The notes under the pieces were generated by a model, which was given only the letters and a program-made list of their open reading frames with translations, did no database searches and was not told the DNA's origin. 64,000 bases of DNA from Thermobacillus sp. ZCTH02-B1 (lineage in GTDB: Bacteria > Bacillota > Bacilli > Paenibacillales > Paenibacillaceae), in contig NZ_LZRU01000030.1 in assembly GCF_002159085.1 (NCBI RefSeq), positions 1 through 64,000 on the forward strand, read 5' to 3'. Of the stretch, positions 24,955-34,227 are shown in pieces. The position numbers were made by a program, and so were the translations under genes. Numbering within the stretch: position 1 is the stretch's first letter; each line of letters starts with the position of its first letter.

Positions 24955-26556
24955 TTACCCCATTGGTTGATATTTTTTGCGGTATTCCTGGGGCGTCAGT
25001 CCCGTCGACCGCTTGAACTGCTTCGAAAAATGCGAGAAATTCGCGTAACCCACCGACAGCGCGATGTCGCTGATCTTCGCGTTCGTCTTCGCGAGGAGCT
25101 CCTTCACCTTCTCCATGCGCCGCTCGACGATGTAATCGGTCAGCGACATGCCCGTCTCCTTGCGGAACAGGCGGGACAGGTAGGCCGGGTTGAGGTAGAC
25201 GTGACCGGCGATCCTTTCCCGGTTCAGGTCGTCATGCAGATTCGCCTCGATGAATCGCTTGACGAGCAGGATCGTATCCGAACCCGCTTCGCAGCGCTCC
25301 GCGATAAACCGAAGCGCCTTCGTGACGAACGAGACCGTCCAGTTCTTCAGCGACGCGAGGTTCCGGAGCACCTGGCCCGGCTCCGGAAATCCCTCCTCGG
25401 GATAGACGTCGCCGGGGGACATCCCGCGCCGGAGCAGCATCCGGAACACCTCATAGGTGAGCCCGGAGACGTAGAGCATCATCGCCGTCCGGTCCGGCGG
25501 CTCGCGGTTGAACGCGGCGAACGTCTCCTCGATGCGCCGCTCGATCTCCGCCTCCCGGCCGCCCTCGATCAGCAGGATCCATTCGCCGAAATCCGGCATG
25601 TCCGCGGGGCCGGACGGCTGCCTCGCATAGGTCGAGGCCCGGAACACTTCGCCCATCCGGTGCACGTTGCTCCGCTCCATCTCGGCGAGCAGCCCGACGC
25701 CCGCCGCAAGCTCCCGCACCGGCGCAGGCTCGCCGATATAGCAGGAGACAACGCCGTAGAACAGCTCGCCCGCCTGGCGCACGTACTCGCGGCAGCGCGC
25801 CTCCAGCTCTTCCTCGCCGATATCGGGATCGTAGAACAGCGCGAACAGCATCCCGCTCTCGTCCCGGACGACGTGCCCCGGAGCGTCGCACAGCAGGATG
25901 TCGCCGGCCGCGTTTTTGAGCGCGTACGTCATGATCTCCTCGTCGCGCGCGCTCCACTCCTGCTTCCACTCCTCGATGCTGATCAGCACCGGCCGGACGG
26001 GACTGTCCGCGGACAGCCCGATGCCGTACAGCTCCATCATCGGCTCCAGTTGTTCCGGCGTCGGCGCCAGCCGGTGATGGATCACATCCTGCCAGAAACG
26101 CTCGATCAGAAGCGGAAGCTGCCGGTTCCACTGCTCGTAGTAGCAGGCGTAGGTTTTGCGGAAATGCTCGTCCTGCTCGCGCCGCCGGATTTTGTCGATC
26201 GCCCGCCCGACGCACGCCTTGAGCTGCTCGTGATCGATCGGTTTGAGCAGATAATCGAAGCCGGACAGCTGGATGGCCTGCTGGGCGTAGCGGAAATCGG
26301 CGTGCCCGGTGAGGAAGATCGTCTCCGTCCCGGGGGAATTCTCATTGACCCATTCCAGCAGGTTGATGCCGGTCTCGTTCGGCATCTCGATGTCCGAGAT
26401 CAGGACATGGATCTCATGCCGCCGGAGCACCTCCTTCGCGTCGGCCGCGTCGTATGCGGTGTACACGCCCGTGATGCCGACGGATTCCCAGTCTATCCCT
26501 TCCGCGATGCCCCTGACCGCGATCTCTTCGTCATCCACGACCAACAGATTGTACAT
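24955..26556 (-). CDS. AraC-type response regulator, YesN family
   Basis: The 533-residue protein has a receiver domain (VVDDEEIAVRGIAEGIDWES; phospho-acceptor Asp55 in LISDIEMP; LLKPIDHEQ), a long middle segment of ~300 residues without a clear motif, and a C-terminal AraC HTH pair (RIAGHVYLNPAYLSRLFRKE and ISDIALSVGYANFSHFSKQF). Such regulators activate nearby sugar transport or polysaccharide genes. The start at 26556 lies 26 bases inside the upstream kinase gene, so the two are translationally coupled. Confidence 0.92.
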   Translation of the reverse strand: MYNLLVVDDEEIAVRGIAEGIDWESVGITGVYTAYDAADAKEVLRRHEIHVLISDIEMPNETGINLLEWVNENSPGTETIFLTGHADFRYAQQAIQLSGFDYLLKPIDHEQLKACVGRAIDKIRRREQDEHFRKTYACYYEQWNRQLPLLIERFWQDVIHHRLAPTPEQLEPMMELYGIGLSADSPVRPVLISIEEWKQEWSARDEEIMTYALKNAAGDILLCDAPGHVVRDESGMLFALFYDPDIGEEELEARCREYVRQAGELFYGVVSCYIGEPAPVRELAAGVGLLAEMERSNVHRMGEVFRASTYARQPSGPADMPDFGEWILLIEGGREAEIERRIEETFAAFNREPPDRTAMMLYVSGLTYEVFRMLLRRGMSPGDVYPEEGFPEPGQVLRNLASLKNWTVSFVTKALRFIAERCEAGSDTILLVKRFIEANLHDDLNRERIAGHVYLNPAYLSRLFRKETGMSLTDYIVERRMEKVKELLAKTNAKISDIALSVGYANFSHFSKQFKRSTGLTPQEYRKKYQPMG

Positions 26557-28351
26557 GTTCGGCCTCCCCGAATCCGGTGATGTCGACCGACGCGCCGACG
26601 GACCAGTCGGACTGCAGCGGAAGATGCACGCGGACGATCGCGCCGCCTGCCGGATCGTTTTCGAATTCGACGCCGGCCTGCCCTTCGTATCGCAGCCTGA
26701 GCCGCTGCACCACGTTCGCGATGCCGAGCCGGCTGGTCTCCGCGGCCGGCAGCTCTTCCCCCCTGCGGAGCCGTTCGAGCACATCCGGCTTGAATCCGAC
26801 GCCGTTGTCCCGGACGACGATGACGAGCTGGTCCCCTGCTTCGGTTCCGACCGCCTTGCCGTGAATGCGGATGATGAACTTCTGCTTCCGGTTGACGAAT
26901 CCGTGGATGATCGCGTTCTCGACGAACGGCTGCAGCGTCAGCGCCGGCAGCGTCGCATACTTCAGGCGTTCCGGCACGTCGATGTCGCATTCGAGGCGCC
27001 CGGGAAAACGGAATTTCTGGATTTCGATGTAATTTGCGATATGCTTCAGCTCCTCCTCCAGCGTGATCGCGTCCCGGTTCACCCGCATGATGAAACGGAA
27101 ATAGTCCGCGAGGTGCAGCGCCATCTTCTTGACCGACTCGAAATCCTTCAGCACCGCGAAATTGTAGATGATGTTCAGGCTGTTCATGTAGAAGTGCGGG
27201 TTGATTTGCGCCTGCAGCTGCTTCAGTTCCTTCTGCTGCGCCTTGAGCTGCTCCTCGTACATGCCGATGCGCAGCTTGCTGATTTGCTCGGCCATGTGGT
27301 TGAACGTGTTCGCCATGAACTGGAATTCGGACGCGTTTGTCGCCTGCAGCCGGAAATCGAGCATCCCGCGCGACAGCTTCTTCATCCCGCTGATGAGCTG
27401 GCCCAGCGGCTGGAACACGGTGCGCTGGATGAACAGCAGGTACAGGGTGAACACGAAGACGAAGCCGAGCGCGATGAACCAGACCGCCTTCTGGAAATAG
27501 GGCAGCCCCTGGAGCAGCCGCTTCTCCGGCACGGCCACGGCGACCGCGATGTCGGCCAGCGAACTGGTGCGGATCATGACGAGATGGCGGTCGCCGTCCT
27601 GCCTCACGATCTGGTACGGCGCATCGGGCAGCGGGAGACCCGCGAGCGGCAGCGAGCGGTCCGTGAACGACAGCGGCTCCGCCAACCGCACGCCTTCCCG
27701 GCTGTAGACGGCGCTCTCCCCGATCTTGTCGTCGTCCCACTGGATGCGCAGCAAATCCAGCACATCGCCGAGGTCCACGATCGCACCGATATGGTGGCGG
27801 CTCTCGGACCGGACCAGACGGACGAGAAAATCGCGGCCGGGCATCCGTTCGTTCTCCCAGAGCATCCACCTGCCGTCCTGCATCTGCGGGTATCGGCCGG
27901 CCATGCGCGGCGCATCCTCCGTCAGGAGCTGCCTGATCGGGCCGTAACTTCCGGAAGAACCGAAAATGAGATCGCTTTCATTATAAATGAAAACCGTGTG
28001 CAGCAAATTGTAAAAGCCGACGTCCCGGTTGAGCTTGTTCTGAACCCGGACCTTGGTCAGCGCATAGTTGTCGCTGTCCGCCGGATATGCCGCGAGCAGC
28101 CCGACGTCCGCGTCGAGCACGGCCAGCCTGTACAAATATTCATTGATCTCAATCAAGTTCTGATCCAGCTGCCGGACGAAAATATCCAGCGTGTTGCGGT
28201 ACGTTTCGGACACCTTGTCATGCACCACGTTCCTCGCGTACCAGTTGTTGGCGATCAGGAACAGCACGACCGGCAGCATGACGGCGATGAAGCTGATGAT
28301 GAGCTGCGTGCGGATCGATCGTCTCACCTGGCCTGCCCCCGCAGTGAACAT
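26531..28351 (-). CDS. Sensor histidine kinase, YesM family
   Basis: The 606-residue kinase has a membrane segment at ~15-37, a large external dCache-like domain (~40-285), a second membrane segment (AVWFIALGFVFVFTLYLLFI), a HAMP domain (VFQPLGQLISGMKKLSRGML), the His_kinase domain with QAQINPHFYMNSLNIIYNF (phospho-acceptor His in NPHF) and a HATPase domain (QPFVENAIIHGF, DNGVGF). This layout fits sensors of extracellular sugars or their binding proteins. The start was set at ATG 28351 just before the first membrane helix. Confidence 0.92.
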   Translation of the reverse strand: MFTAGAGQVRRSIRTQLIISFIAVMLPVVLFLIANNWYARNVVHDKVSETYRNTLDIFVRQLDQNLIEINEYLYRLAVLDADVGLLAAYPADSDNYALTKVRVQNKLNRDVGFYNLLHTVFIYNESDLIFGSSGSYGPIRQLLTEDAPRMAGRYPQMQDGRWMLWENERMPGRDFLVRLVRSESRHHIGAIVDLGDVLDLLRIQWDDDKIGESAVYSREGVRLAEPLSFTDRSLPLAGLPLPDAPYQIVRQDGDRHLVMIRTSSLADIAVAVAVPEKRLLQGLPYFQKAVWFIALGFVFVFTLYLLFIQRTVFQPLGQLISGMKKLSRGMLDFRLQATNASEFQFMANTFNHMAEQISKLRIGMYEEQLKAQQKELKQLQAQINPHFYMNSLNIIYNFAVLKDFESVKKMALHLADYFRFIMRVNRDAITLEEELKHIANYIEIQKFRFPGRLECDIDVPERLKYATLPALTLQPFVENAIIHGFVNRKQKFIIRIHGKAVGTEAGDQLVIVVRDNGVGFKPDVLERLRRGEELPAAETSRLGIANVVQRLRLRYEGQAGVEFENDPAGGAIVRVHLPLQSDWSVGASVDITGFGEAEHVQSVGRG

Positions 28352-28485
28352 TGCCTGATACTGTCAGTCTATCAGCGGGCGCGAGGCCGCGCAACCGAAT
28401 CCGCCGGAACGCGTGATTGACGCCACCCGGCAAGACTGGTAAGCTGGGGGGCGGCTCGTGGATACCTGTCGGGAGGTGGACTCGC

Positions 28486-29385
28486 GTGAACGAATGGATC
28501 GGTGCGGACGCCGGGGAGCTGCTCACCTGGGCATTCTGGGAGCCGCACGTCATCCTGGCGTCCCGAAAAATCGGCCAGGTCGTGCTGATTCTGCTTCTGA
28601 CCTGGCTGACGCTCCGTCTGCGCAAAATCGTCGTCTCGCGCGCCTTCGCCCTGACGAGGCTGGACTCCAGGCAGCGCAAAACGCTCGAATCCCTGCTGAT
28701 GTCCTTCACGCGGTATGCCGTGTTCATCATCGCCACCCTCACCATCCTCGGCACCCTGGGCATCGACATCGGCCCGATCATCGCCGGGGCGGGCGTCATC
28801 GGGCTGGCCGTCGGCTTCGGCGCGCAAACGCTCGTGAAGGATCTGATCACCGGCTTCTTCATCCTGTTCGAAGACCAGTTCTCCGTCGGCGACTACGTGT
28901 CGATCAACAACGGGCAGATTCGCGGCACCGTCGTCAGCGTCGGCCTCCGCGCCACGAAAATCCGCACCTGGGCGCAGCACGTCGTCGTCATCCAGAATTC
29001 GGAGATCCGCGTCAGCGAGAACTACAACCGCGAGCGGATGCGGGCGATCGTCAACATCACGGTCGCCTACGAGACCGATCCGGCCGATGTCGAAGCGGCG
29101 GTCAACCGGATGTCGGCGCGCCTGCTGCGGGACATGCCCCACCTGTTCCTGCGAAACGAGGAAGGGGAGGCGATCGAACCGCCGCAGCTGTACGGCATCA
29201 CCGATGTCGAGAACGAGGCGCTCGGCGCCAAATACACCGTCGTCTCCCTGGTCCATGACCAGCACTATTGGACGGCGTGCAAGGAGATCCGCAAGGCGCT
29301 GCTCCGTGAACTGAAGGAAGCCGGCATCCCGGTCGCCTATCCGCGGCGCATCGAGCGCGCGGAAAGCGGAGCCGCCCTGTCCTGA
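28486..29385 (+). CDS. Small-conductance mechanosensitive channel, MscS family (YkuT-like)
   Basis: The 299-residue product starts at GTG 28486, nine bases after GGAGG. The pore-lining third helix is clear in IIAGAGVIGLAVGFGAQTLV followed by KDLITGFFILFEDQFSVGDY, where the Gly/Ala pattern and the FEDQ beta-domain entry are family signatures. Two hydrophobic helices precede it. MscS channels open under membrane tension and release small solutes during osmotic downshock. The gene is convergent with the PH-domain gene. Confidence 0.92.
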   Translation: MNEWIGADAGELLTWAFWEPHVILASRKIGQVVLILLLTWLTLRLRKIVVSRAFALTRLDSRQRKTLESLLMSFTRYAVFIIATLTILGTLGIDIGPIIAGAGVIGLAVGFGAQTLVKDLITGFFILFEDQFSVGDYVSINNGQIRGTVVSVGLRATKIRTWAQHVVVIQNSEIRVSENYNRERMRAIVNITVAYETDPADVEAAVNRMSARLLRDMPHLFLRNEEGEAIEPPQLYGITDVENEALGAKYTVVSLVHDQHYWTACKEIRKALLRELKEAGIPVAYPRRIERAESGAALS

Positions 29386-29478
29386 GCGGCGCGGCGCCAT
29401 CCTGGCATGCCGCCATTTCGCGGAATCCGATCCGCGCGTTCCGCGTCCTGCCCCTGCGTGCTTCCGCACGGTGCCGTG

Positions 29479-29503
29479 GCTGCCCGGGTTCGTGCCGGGC
29501 AGC
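29479..29503. terminator. Hairpin between convergent genes
   Basis: GCTGCCCGG (29479-29487) pairs perfectly with CCGGGCAGC (29495-29503), with a 7-nt loop. It lies between the mscS-like and PH-domain gene ends. Neither side has a good U tract. Confidence 0.4.
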
Positions 29504-29563
29504 TCCGCCGGCGGCTCGGGTCCTTGCGGGCGCGCGGCGGTGTCCGCGGGCATCGCCCGACCG

Positions 29564-29995
29564 TTACGGCGATTCGACATGAACATGCGGCGCGGCTTCT
29601 TTCAGTTTCCGGACAAATTCGTCCGCCCGCTCCGGCGATACATCCAGGTATTCCCGATCCTTGCGGCCGTAAAGTCTCAGCCGCCTGCGGGACAGCGCCG
29701 CCGAGGCTTCCCAGGATTCGACGGGCTTCACCCTTGCGATCCGGTCGAGCGGAATCGACCTTCGGATCAGGAGTCCGCTTCTGATCCGGAGCATCCCCCG
29801 ATCAATCACATACTCCGTCCCGATGACGGCCGAATGCGTGATGATGCCGGAAGCCGCGAAAAGGACGGCAAACGCGACTTGCGCTCCCACATGCAAATCC
29901 GTGAAAAAAATCGCGACGGCCACCAGGTACAAGAGCAGGGAAATGCCCCAAAACAACCCTTCCACCCATTTGTCTTTTGCGGCCTGAAATCGCAT
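29564..29995 (-). CDS. Bacterial PH-domain membrane protein (YyaB-like, bPH_4)
   Basis: The 143-residue product begins at ATG 29995, preceded by CAGGAGGTG. Two hydrophobic segments (GLFWGISLLLYLVAVAIFF and VAFAVLFAASGIITHSAVI) are followed by a small beta domain with YVIDRGMLRIRSGLLIRRSI and PLDRIARVKP, then REYLDVSPERADEFVRKLKE. This matches the bPH_4 group typified by Bacillus YyaB. The function is unknown; such domains are thought to support protein or lipid contacts at the membrane. Confidence 0.72.
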   Translation of the reverse strand: MRFQAAKDKWVEGLFWGISLLLYLVAVAIFFTDLHVGAQVAFAVLFAASGIITHSAVIGTEYVIDRGMLRIRSGLLIRRSIPLDRIARVKPVESWEASAALSRRRLRLYGRKDREYLDVSPERADEFVRKLKEAAPHVHVESP

Positions 29996-30090
29996 GACTG
30001 CACCTCCTGCGCCGTCCAACCTTTATTATAGAGAAATCTTGGAAATATTTCTGTTAAGAATCTGCGTCTGCGCCAAAATTTGGCCCCCAT

Positions 30091-30128
30091 AAAAAACCAA
30101 ACGCACCCGCGCGAACGCGCAAGTGCGT
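30091..30128 (-). terminator. Terminator of uxaB-uxaA
   Basis: ACGCAC (30101-30106) with GCGC (30109-30112) pairs with GCGC (30117-30120) and GTGCGT (30123-30128), leaving a small internal loop. On the minus strand the stem is followed by TTGGTTTTTTAT. It starts 22 bp after the uxaA stop. Confidence 0.85.
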
Positions 30129-30149
30129 CTTCTTCCCGCCGAACCGGCG

Positions 30150-31643
30150 CTACAGCACGACCCCGTCCTTGAAGATCGCGATCTCGCGGAACCCGTTCCG
30201 TTCGTTCCGCGTCGCCTTCTCCCCGGAAGCGACGGCGAGCAGCAGGTCCCACAGCTCGCCGGCAAGCTCGGGCATCGTCCGGTCCCGGAGCAGCCGGCCC
30301 GCGTCGAAGTCGATCCAGTTCTTCTTCCGTTCGGCGAGCTCGCTGTTCGTCGAGATTTTCACCGTCGGCACCGGTCCGCCGAACGGCGTGCCGCGCCCGG
30401 TCGTGAACAGCACGAGCTGCGCGCCGGCCGCGGCGAGCGCCGTCACCGACACCTGGTCGTTGCCCGGCGCCTCGAGCAGGTTCAGGCCCGGCTGCACCGC
30501 GCGCCCGCCGTAGGGGATGACGTCCACGACGGGAGACGAGCCGCCCTTCTGCGTGCAGCCGAGCGATTTTTCCTCGAGGGTCGTGATGCCGCCGTCCTTG
30601 TTGCCGGGTGACGGATTCTCGTAGATCACCTGGCCGTGGCGGATGAAATATTGCTTGAAATCGTTGATCAGCGACACGATGCGCTCGAACACCCGCTCGT
30701 CCGCGGCCCGCTCCATCAGGATCGTCTCCGCACCGAACATCTCGGGCACTTCGGTCAGGATCGCCGTGCCGCCGGAGGCGACGAGCCGGTCGGCCGCAAG
30801 GCCCACGAGCGGGTTCGCCGTGATGCCCGAGAATCCGTCGGAACCGCCGCATTTGAGCCCGATCTTCAGCTTCGAGACCGGCACGTCCACGCGCCGGAAG
30901 GAGGCGGCGTATCCGGCGAGCTCGCCGAGCAGCTCGAGCCCGCGCTCCATCTCGTCCGCCTCGTCCTGGACGTTCATGAACCGGACGCGGCGCGGATCGA
31001 TCCCGCCGATCGCCTCGCGGAACGCGTCGATCCGGTTGTTCTCGCATCCGAGCCCGACGACGAGCACGCCGCCCGCGTTCGGATGGTGGACGAGCGAGGC
31101 GAGCAGCCGCTGCGTGTAACGCAGGTCGTCGCCGAGCTGCGAGCAGCCGTAGGGATGTGCGAAATGGTATACGCCGTCCACCAGACCGGCGTAACGCGCG
31201 CCGCCCTCGCGGGCCAGCGATTCGCACAGCTTGTTGATGCAGCCGACCGTGTTGATGATCCAGAGCTCGTTGCGGATGCCGGCCTCGCCGTTCTCCCGCA
31301 CGTATCCGCGGAACGTGGTTTGCGCGAGCGGCTCCGCCGGCGGCGCGGGCGGGGCGGGTGCGTAGCGGTATTCGAGCAGCCCGGACAGCCCCGTGCGCAG
31401 GTTGTGCGTATGCACCCACACGCCGGGCGTCAAGTCTTCCGTCGCCTTGCCGATCGGATAGCCGAACTTGAGGACGTCCCCGCCCTTCTTCACCGGCCGC
31501 GTCAAAATTTTGTGCCCCCGCGGCACGTCCTCCCGCACGACCAGCTTCGCGCCGTCCTCCAGCTCCAGCGTCTCGCCCGCGGCCCACGGCCGGAGCGCCG
31601 TCACGACATGGTCGGCCGGATGAAGCCGGATCCATCCCTTCAT
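30150..31643 (-). CDS. uxaA: Altronate dehydratase
   Basis: The 497-residue enzyme dehydrates D-altronate to 2-keto-3-deoxygluconate in galacturonate breakdown. The N-terminal SAF domain (~1-90) has the LVREDVPRGHKI pattern. The catalytic part has GYVRENGEAGIRNELWIINT, HPYGCSQLGDD, VVGLGCENNRID, KCGGSDGFSGITANPLVG and SLGCTQKGG. The conserved cysteines fit an iron-dependent site. The ATG overlaps the uxaB stop by 4 bp, so the two enzymes are made together. AAAGGGG precedes the start. Confidence 0.95.
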   Translation of the reverse strand: MKGWIRLHPADHVVTALRPWAAGETLELEDGAKLVVREDVPRGHKILTRPVKKGGDVLKFGYPIGKATEDLTPGVWVHTHNLRTGLSGLLEYRYAPAPPAPPAEPLAQTTFRGYVRENGEAGIRNELWIINTVGCINKLCESLAREGGARYAGLVDGVYHFAHPYGCSQLGDDLRYTQRLLASLVHHPNAGGVLVVGLGCENNRIDAFREAIGGIDPRRVRFMNVQDEADEMERGLELLGELAGYAASFRRVDVPVSKLKIGLKCGGSDGFSGITANPLVGLAADRLVASGGTAILTEVPEMFGAETILMERAADERVFERIVSLINDFKQYFIRHGQVIYENPSPGNKDGGITTLEEKSLGCTQKGGSSPVVDVIPYGGRAVQPGLNLLEAPGNDQVSVTALAAAGAQLVLFTTGRGTPFGGPVPTVKISTNSELAERKKNWIDFDAGRLLRDRTMPELAGELWDLLLAVASGEKATRNERNGFREIAIFKDGVVL

Positions 31644-33139
31644 GCGTCCGCGCCCCTTTCCCATTTCGCGATGATGCCGGCAACCGCCTCCGCAAGATCC
31701 GGCCACCGGGACAGATCCCGTCCCCACAGCCGCCCGTCCGCGAGGATTGCGCGCACCGCCCGGTGCATGCGGGCGTCCCCCGCGTCCGCGCCGTCTTCCG
31801 CCGTCCGCCAGTGCTCCGCCATGACCGCGAGCAGCTCCGCATCGTCCCGCACCGGGATGGCCGTGCCGTCCAGCGCCCGCGTCACGTAGCCGCCGCTTCC
31901 GTCCGGCCGCACGCGGCAATACCGCAGCAAGCCGGCCAGCCCCTCCGCAAGGCGGGGCGGGATCCGCTTCCCGCGCTCCGCGTACCGGACGAGCGTCGGC
32001 AGCAGCCGCACGCGGAACTTGCTCAGGCTGTTCATCGCGATGTCCGACAGCCGGTGCCGGATGTACGGATTGGCGAACCGCTCGAACACCGAATCGGCGT
32101 AGGCGGCCAGATCGTCCCCGGCGCCGTCCATCGCCGGCAGAATCTCGCCGTACACCGCCTCGCGCACCGCCGGCCCGAGCGCGGGATGTTCCAGCGCCTC
32201 CCGCACCGTCTGCACGCCGTGCAGGAGGCCGATCGGCGCCATCCAGGTGTGCGCGCCGTTCAGGATGCGCACCTTCCGCTCGCGGAAGAAGGCAAGATCG
32301 CGGGTGTAATGGACGTTGAGCCCCGCCTTCCGCAGGCCGAGTTCATCGTCCAGCTCCTCCGGCCCCTCGATCGCCCACAGATGGTACGGTTCGGCGGTCG
32401 TCAGCATCGCGTCGCGGTAGCCCCATTCGGCGAACCATTTTTCCGCCAGTTCCGCTTCCGGGTAGCCCGTCACGATCCGGTCCACCAGCGTGTTCAGGAA
32501 CCGGTTGTGCCGTTCGACCCACTCCCGGAAAGCCTCCGGCCAGCCCCAGTCGGCCGCGTGCTTCAGCACGGCCTCCCGGAGCGCTTCGCCGTTCCGCTCC
32601 GTCAGCTCGCAGGGCAGGAGGACGAGCCCGCGCGCCGGATCCCCGCCGAACGCCCGCCACCGCTCGTGCAGCAGGCGGGCGACCTTGCCGGGGAACGAGA
32701 GCACCGGCCCGTCGCCCGGCGGCTCGGGCTCGTAGCGGAGCCCCGCCTCCGTCGTGTTCGAGACGATGAAGCGCAGCTCCGGCGAACGCGCGAACGCCAG
32801 GAACCGCTCCCACTCCGAGTAGGGATCAAACGCCTCCGCGACCACCGTGACGATCTCCCGCCGCTCGACGGGCCGGCCGTCCTCGAGGCCGCGCGTCACC
32901 ACCGTGAACAGCCCGTCCTGCGCGGCGAGTTGTTCGATCTTCGCCCGCCCCGACGGGCGCGGCTGGACGACCGCGACCGCGCCGTCGAACCATCCCTTCG
33001 AGCGGCTCACGTGCAGCATCCAGTCGACGAACGCGCGCAGGAAATTGCCCTCGCCGATCTGCAGCACCTTCACCGGATGACGCGCTTCGCAGGCCGCGCC
33101 CGCGATCGCCCCGGCCGTATCCCGATTCAACGTCCGCAT
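31640..33139 (-). CDS. uxaB: Tagaturonate reductase (altronate oxidoreductase)
   Basis: The 499-residue enzyme of the mannitol/fructuronate dehydrogenase family reduces D-tagaturonate to D-altronate with NADH. VKVLQIGEGNFLRAFVDWML (~23-42) is the N-terminal Rossmann start. SNTTEAGLRYEP and LPCELTERNGEALR are family blocks. KVRILNGAHTWMAPIGLLHG holds the active-site region, with the catalytic Lys expected in this domain. ATG 33139 follows GGAACGGGGTG. It is the first gene of uxaBA, and an AraC regulator reads away on the other strand. Confidence 0.94.
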   Translation of the reverse strand: MRTLNRDTAGAIAGAACEARHPVKVLQIGEGNFLRAFVDWMLHVSRSKGWFDGAVAVVQPRPSGRAKIEQLAAQDGLFTVVTRGLEDGRPVERREIVTVVAEAFDPYSEWERFLAFARSPELRFIVSNTTEAGLRYEPEPPGDGPVLSFPGKVARLLHERWRAFGGDPARGLVLLPCELTERNGEALREAVLKHAADWGWPEAFREWVERHNRFLNTLVDRIVTGYPEAELAEKWFAEWGYRDAMLTTAEPYHLWAIEGPEELDDELGLRKAGLNVHYTRDLAFFRERKVRILNGAHTWMAPIGLLHGVQTVREALEHPALGPAVREAVYGEILPAMDGAGDDLAAYADSVFERFANPYIRHRLSDIAMNSLSKFRVRLLPTLVRYAERGKRIPPRLAEGLAGLLRYCRVRPDGSGGYVTRALDGTAIPVRDDAELLAVMAEHWRTAEDGADAGDARMHRAVRAILADGRLWGRDLSRWPDLAEAVAGIIAKWERGADA

Positions 33140-33330
33140 CGCAGCACCCCGTTCCGTCGCCTTTTGTAACCTGTCCCCCTCGCCGGGCCGCCAGGCATCC
33201 CCGCCGCCCGGTTCCGCGCGGGTCAATTTGCCCCCATTGTATCCCCTGGGTTCAGGTCACGGTATAGTCTGAAATTGCATGTTTGTATCCGATTTTGATA
33301 TTCTGGGAGCAGACGACGGAGGCGATGCGC

Positions 33331-34194
33331 ATGAAGCCGTTCCGGAAGCCGTTCTTCGGCGATCCGTCCTTTCCTTTCGAACTGGTGTACCGCGCGACGA
33401 AATACCCGCAGTTCGAGCTGCCCGACCATCTGCACGACCGGTGCGAGATCGTCTACGTCCACGGCGGGCGCGGCACCTTTTTCATCGATGACACGCTGTA
33501 CGAAAAAAAGCCGGGCGATCTGTTCCTCATACCCGGCAATACGATCCATCGCGCGTTCCCCGACGCCGCCGATCCGATCGTCTCGACGGCGGTCTTCTTC
33601 GCGCCGGCCTTCGTCGAGCCCGCCGTCCCGGACGGGACGTACGCGCCGCTGGGCTGCTTCGAGCAGGCGCGCCGCGCCCGCAGATGCCGGCTGGTGCCGC
33701 CGGAGGGGCTCCGCGCGCAGATCGAGGCGCTGCTCGACGAGATGCACGAGGAGCTGACCGGCGCCCGCCCCGGATGCCGCGAAGCGGTCCGGCTTGCGCT
33801 GTGCCGGCTGCTGCTCCTGCTCAACCGGCATCTGCTCCCGGAACGCGACGGCGCCCCCGGCAGCGGCGTCGGCCCGGTCTGGCTGCGGCAGGCGCTGCGC
33901 GCGATCGACGAGAAGCCGGAGGAGGCGGGCAGCCTGTCGGCGCTCGCCGGACAGGCGGGAGTCTCCGCCGCCCATTTCGCGCGCGTGTTCAAGCGGTATA
34001 CGGGGATGAGCGTGACGGATTTCGTGAACATCAAGCGGATCATGAAAGCGAAGGACTTGCTCAGGGAAACGGACGCCGGCGTCGGGGAGGTCGCCGAACG
34101 ATGCGGATTCGACAGCCTGCCCCATTTCCACCGGGTGTTCAAGGCACTGACGGGGATGACGCCGGGGGCCTGGCGCCGCGGAGGCTGGCCGTGA
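33331..34194 (+). CDS. AraC family transcription regulator, probable control of uxaBA
   Basis: From ATG 33331 (GGAGG eight bases upstream) the product has 287 residues. A cupin-type ligand domain (FELPDHLHDRCEIVYVHGGR, then KKPGDLFLIPGNTIHRAF) fills ~15-130. The C-terminal double HTH includes LAGQAGVSAAHFARVFKRYT and AERCGFDSLPHFHRVFKALT. Its start faces uxaB across a 191-bp gap, so it most likely senses a hexuronate or keto-acid and controls the pair; that assignment comes from position only. TACAAT (minus strand, 33241-33236) and TATAGT (plus strand) in the gap are candidate -10 elements. Confidence 0.88.
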   Translation: MKPFRKPFFGDPSFPFELVYRATKYPQFELPDHLHDRCEIVYVHGGRGTFFIDDTLYEKKPGDLFLIPGNTIHRAFPDAADPIVSTAVFFAPAFVEPAVPDGTYAPLGCFEQARRARRCRLVPPEGLRAQIEALLDEMHEELTGARPGCREAVRLALCRLLLLLNRHLLPERDGAPGSGVGPVWLRQALRAIDEKPEEAGSLSALAGQAGVSAAHFARVFKRYTGMSVTDFVNIKRIMKAKDLLRETDAGVGEVAERCGFDSLPHFHRVFKALTGMTPGAWRRGGWP

Positions 34195-34227
34195 ATCGGC
34201 CGCATGCCCGGGGGCTCATCGTCCGGC

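Noticed and set aside
29465..29563. Possible small gene in the gap between the mscS-like and PH-domain genes
   Set aside because: Frames here lack start signals and end within neighbouring genes; only a hairpin is supported.
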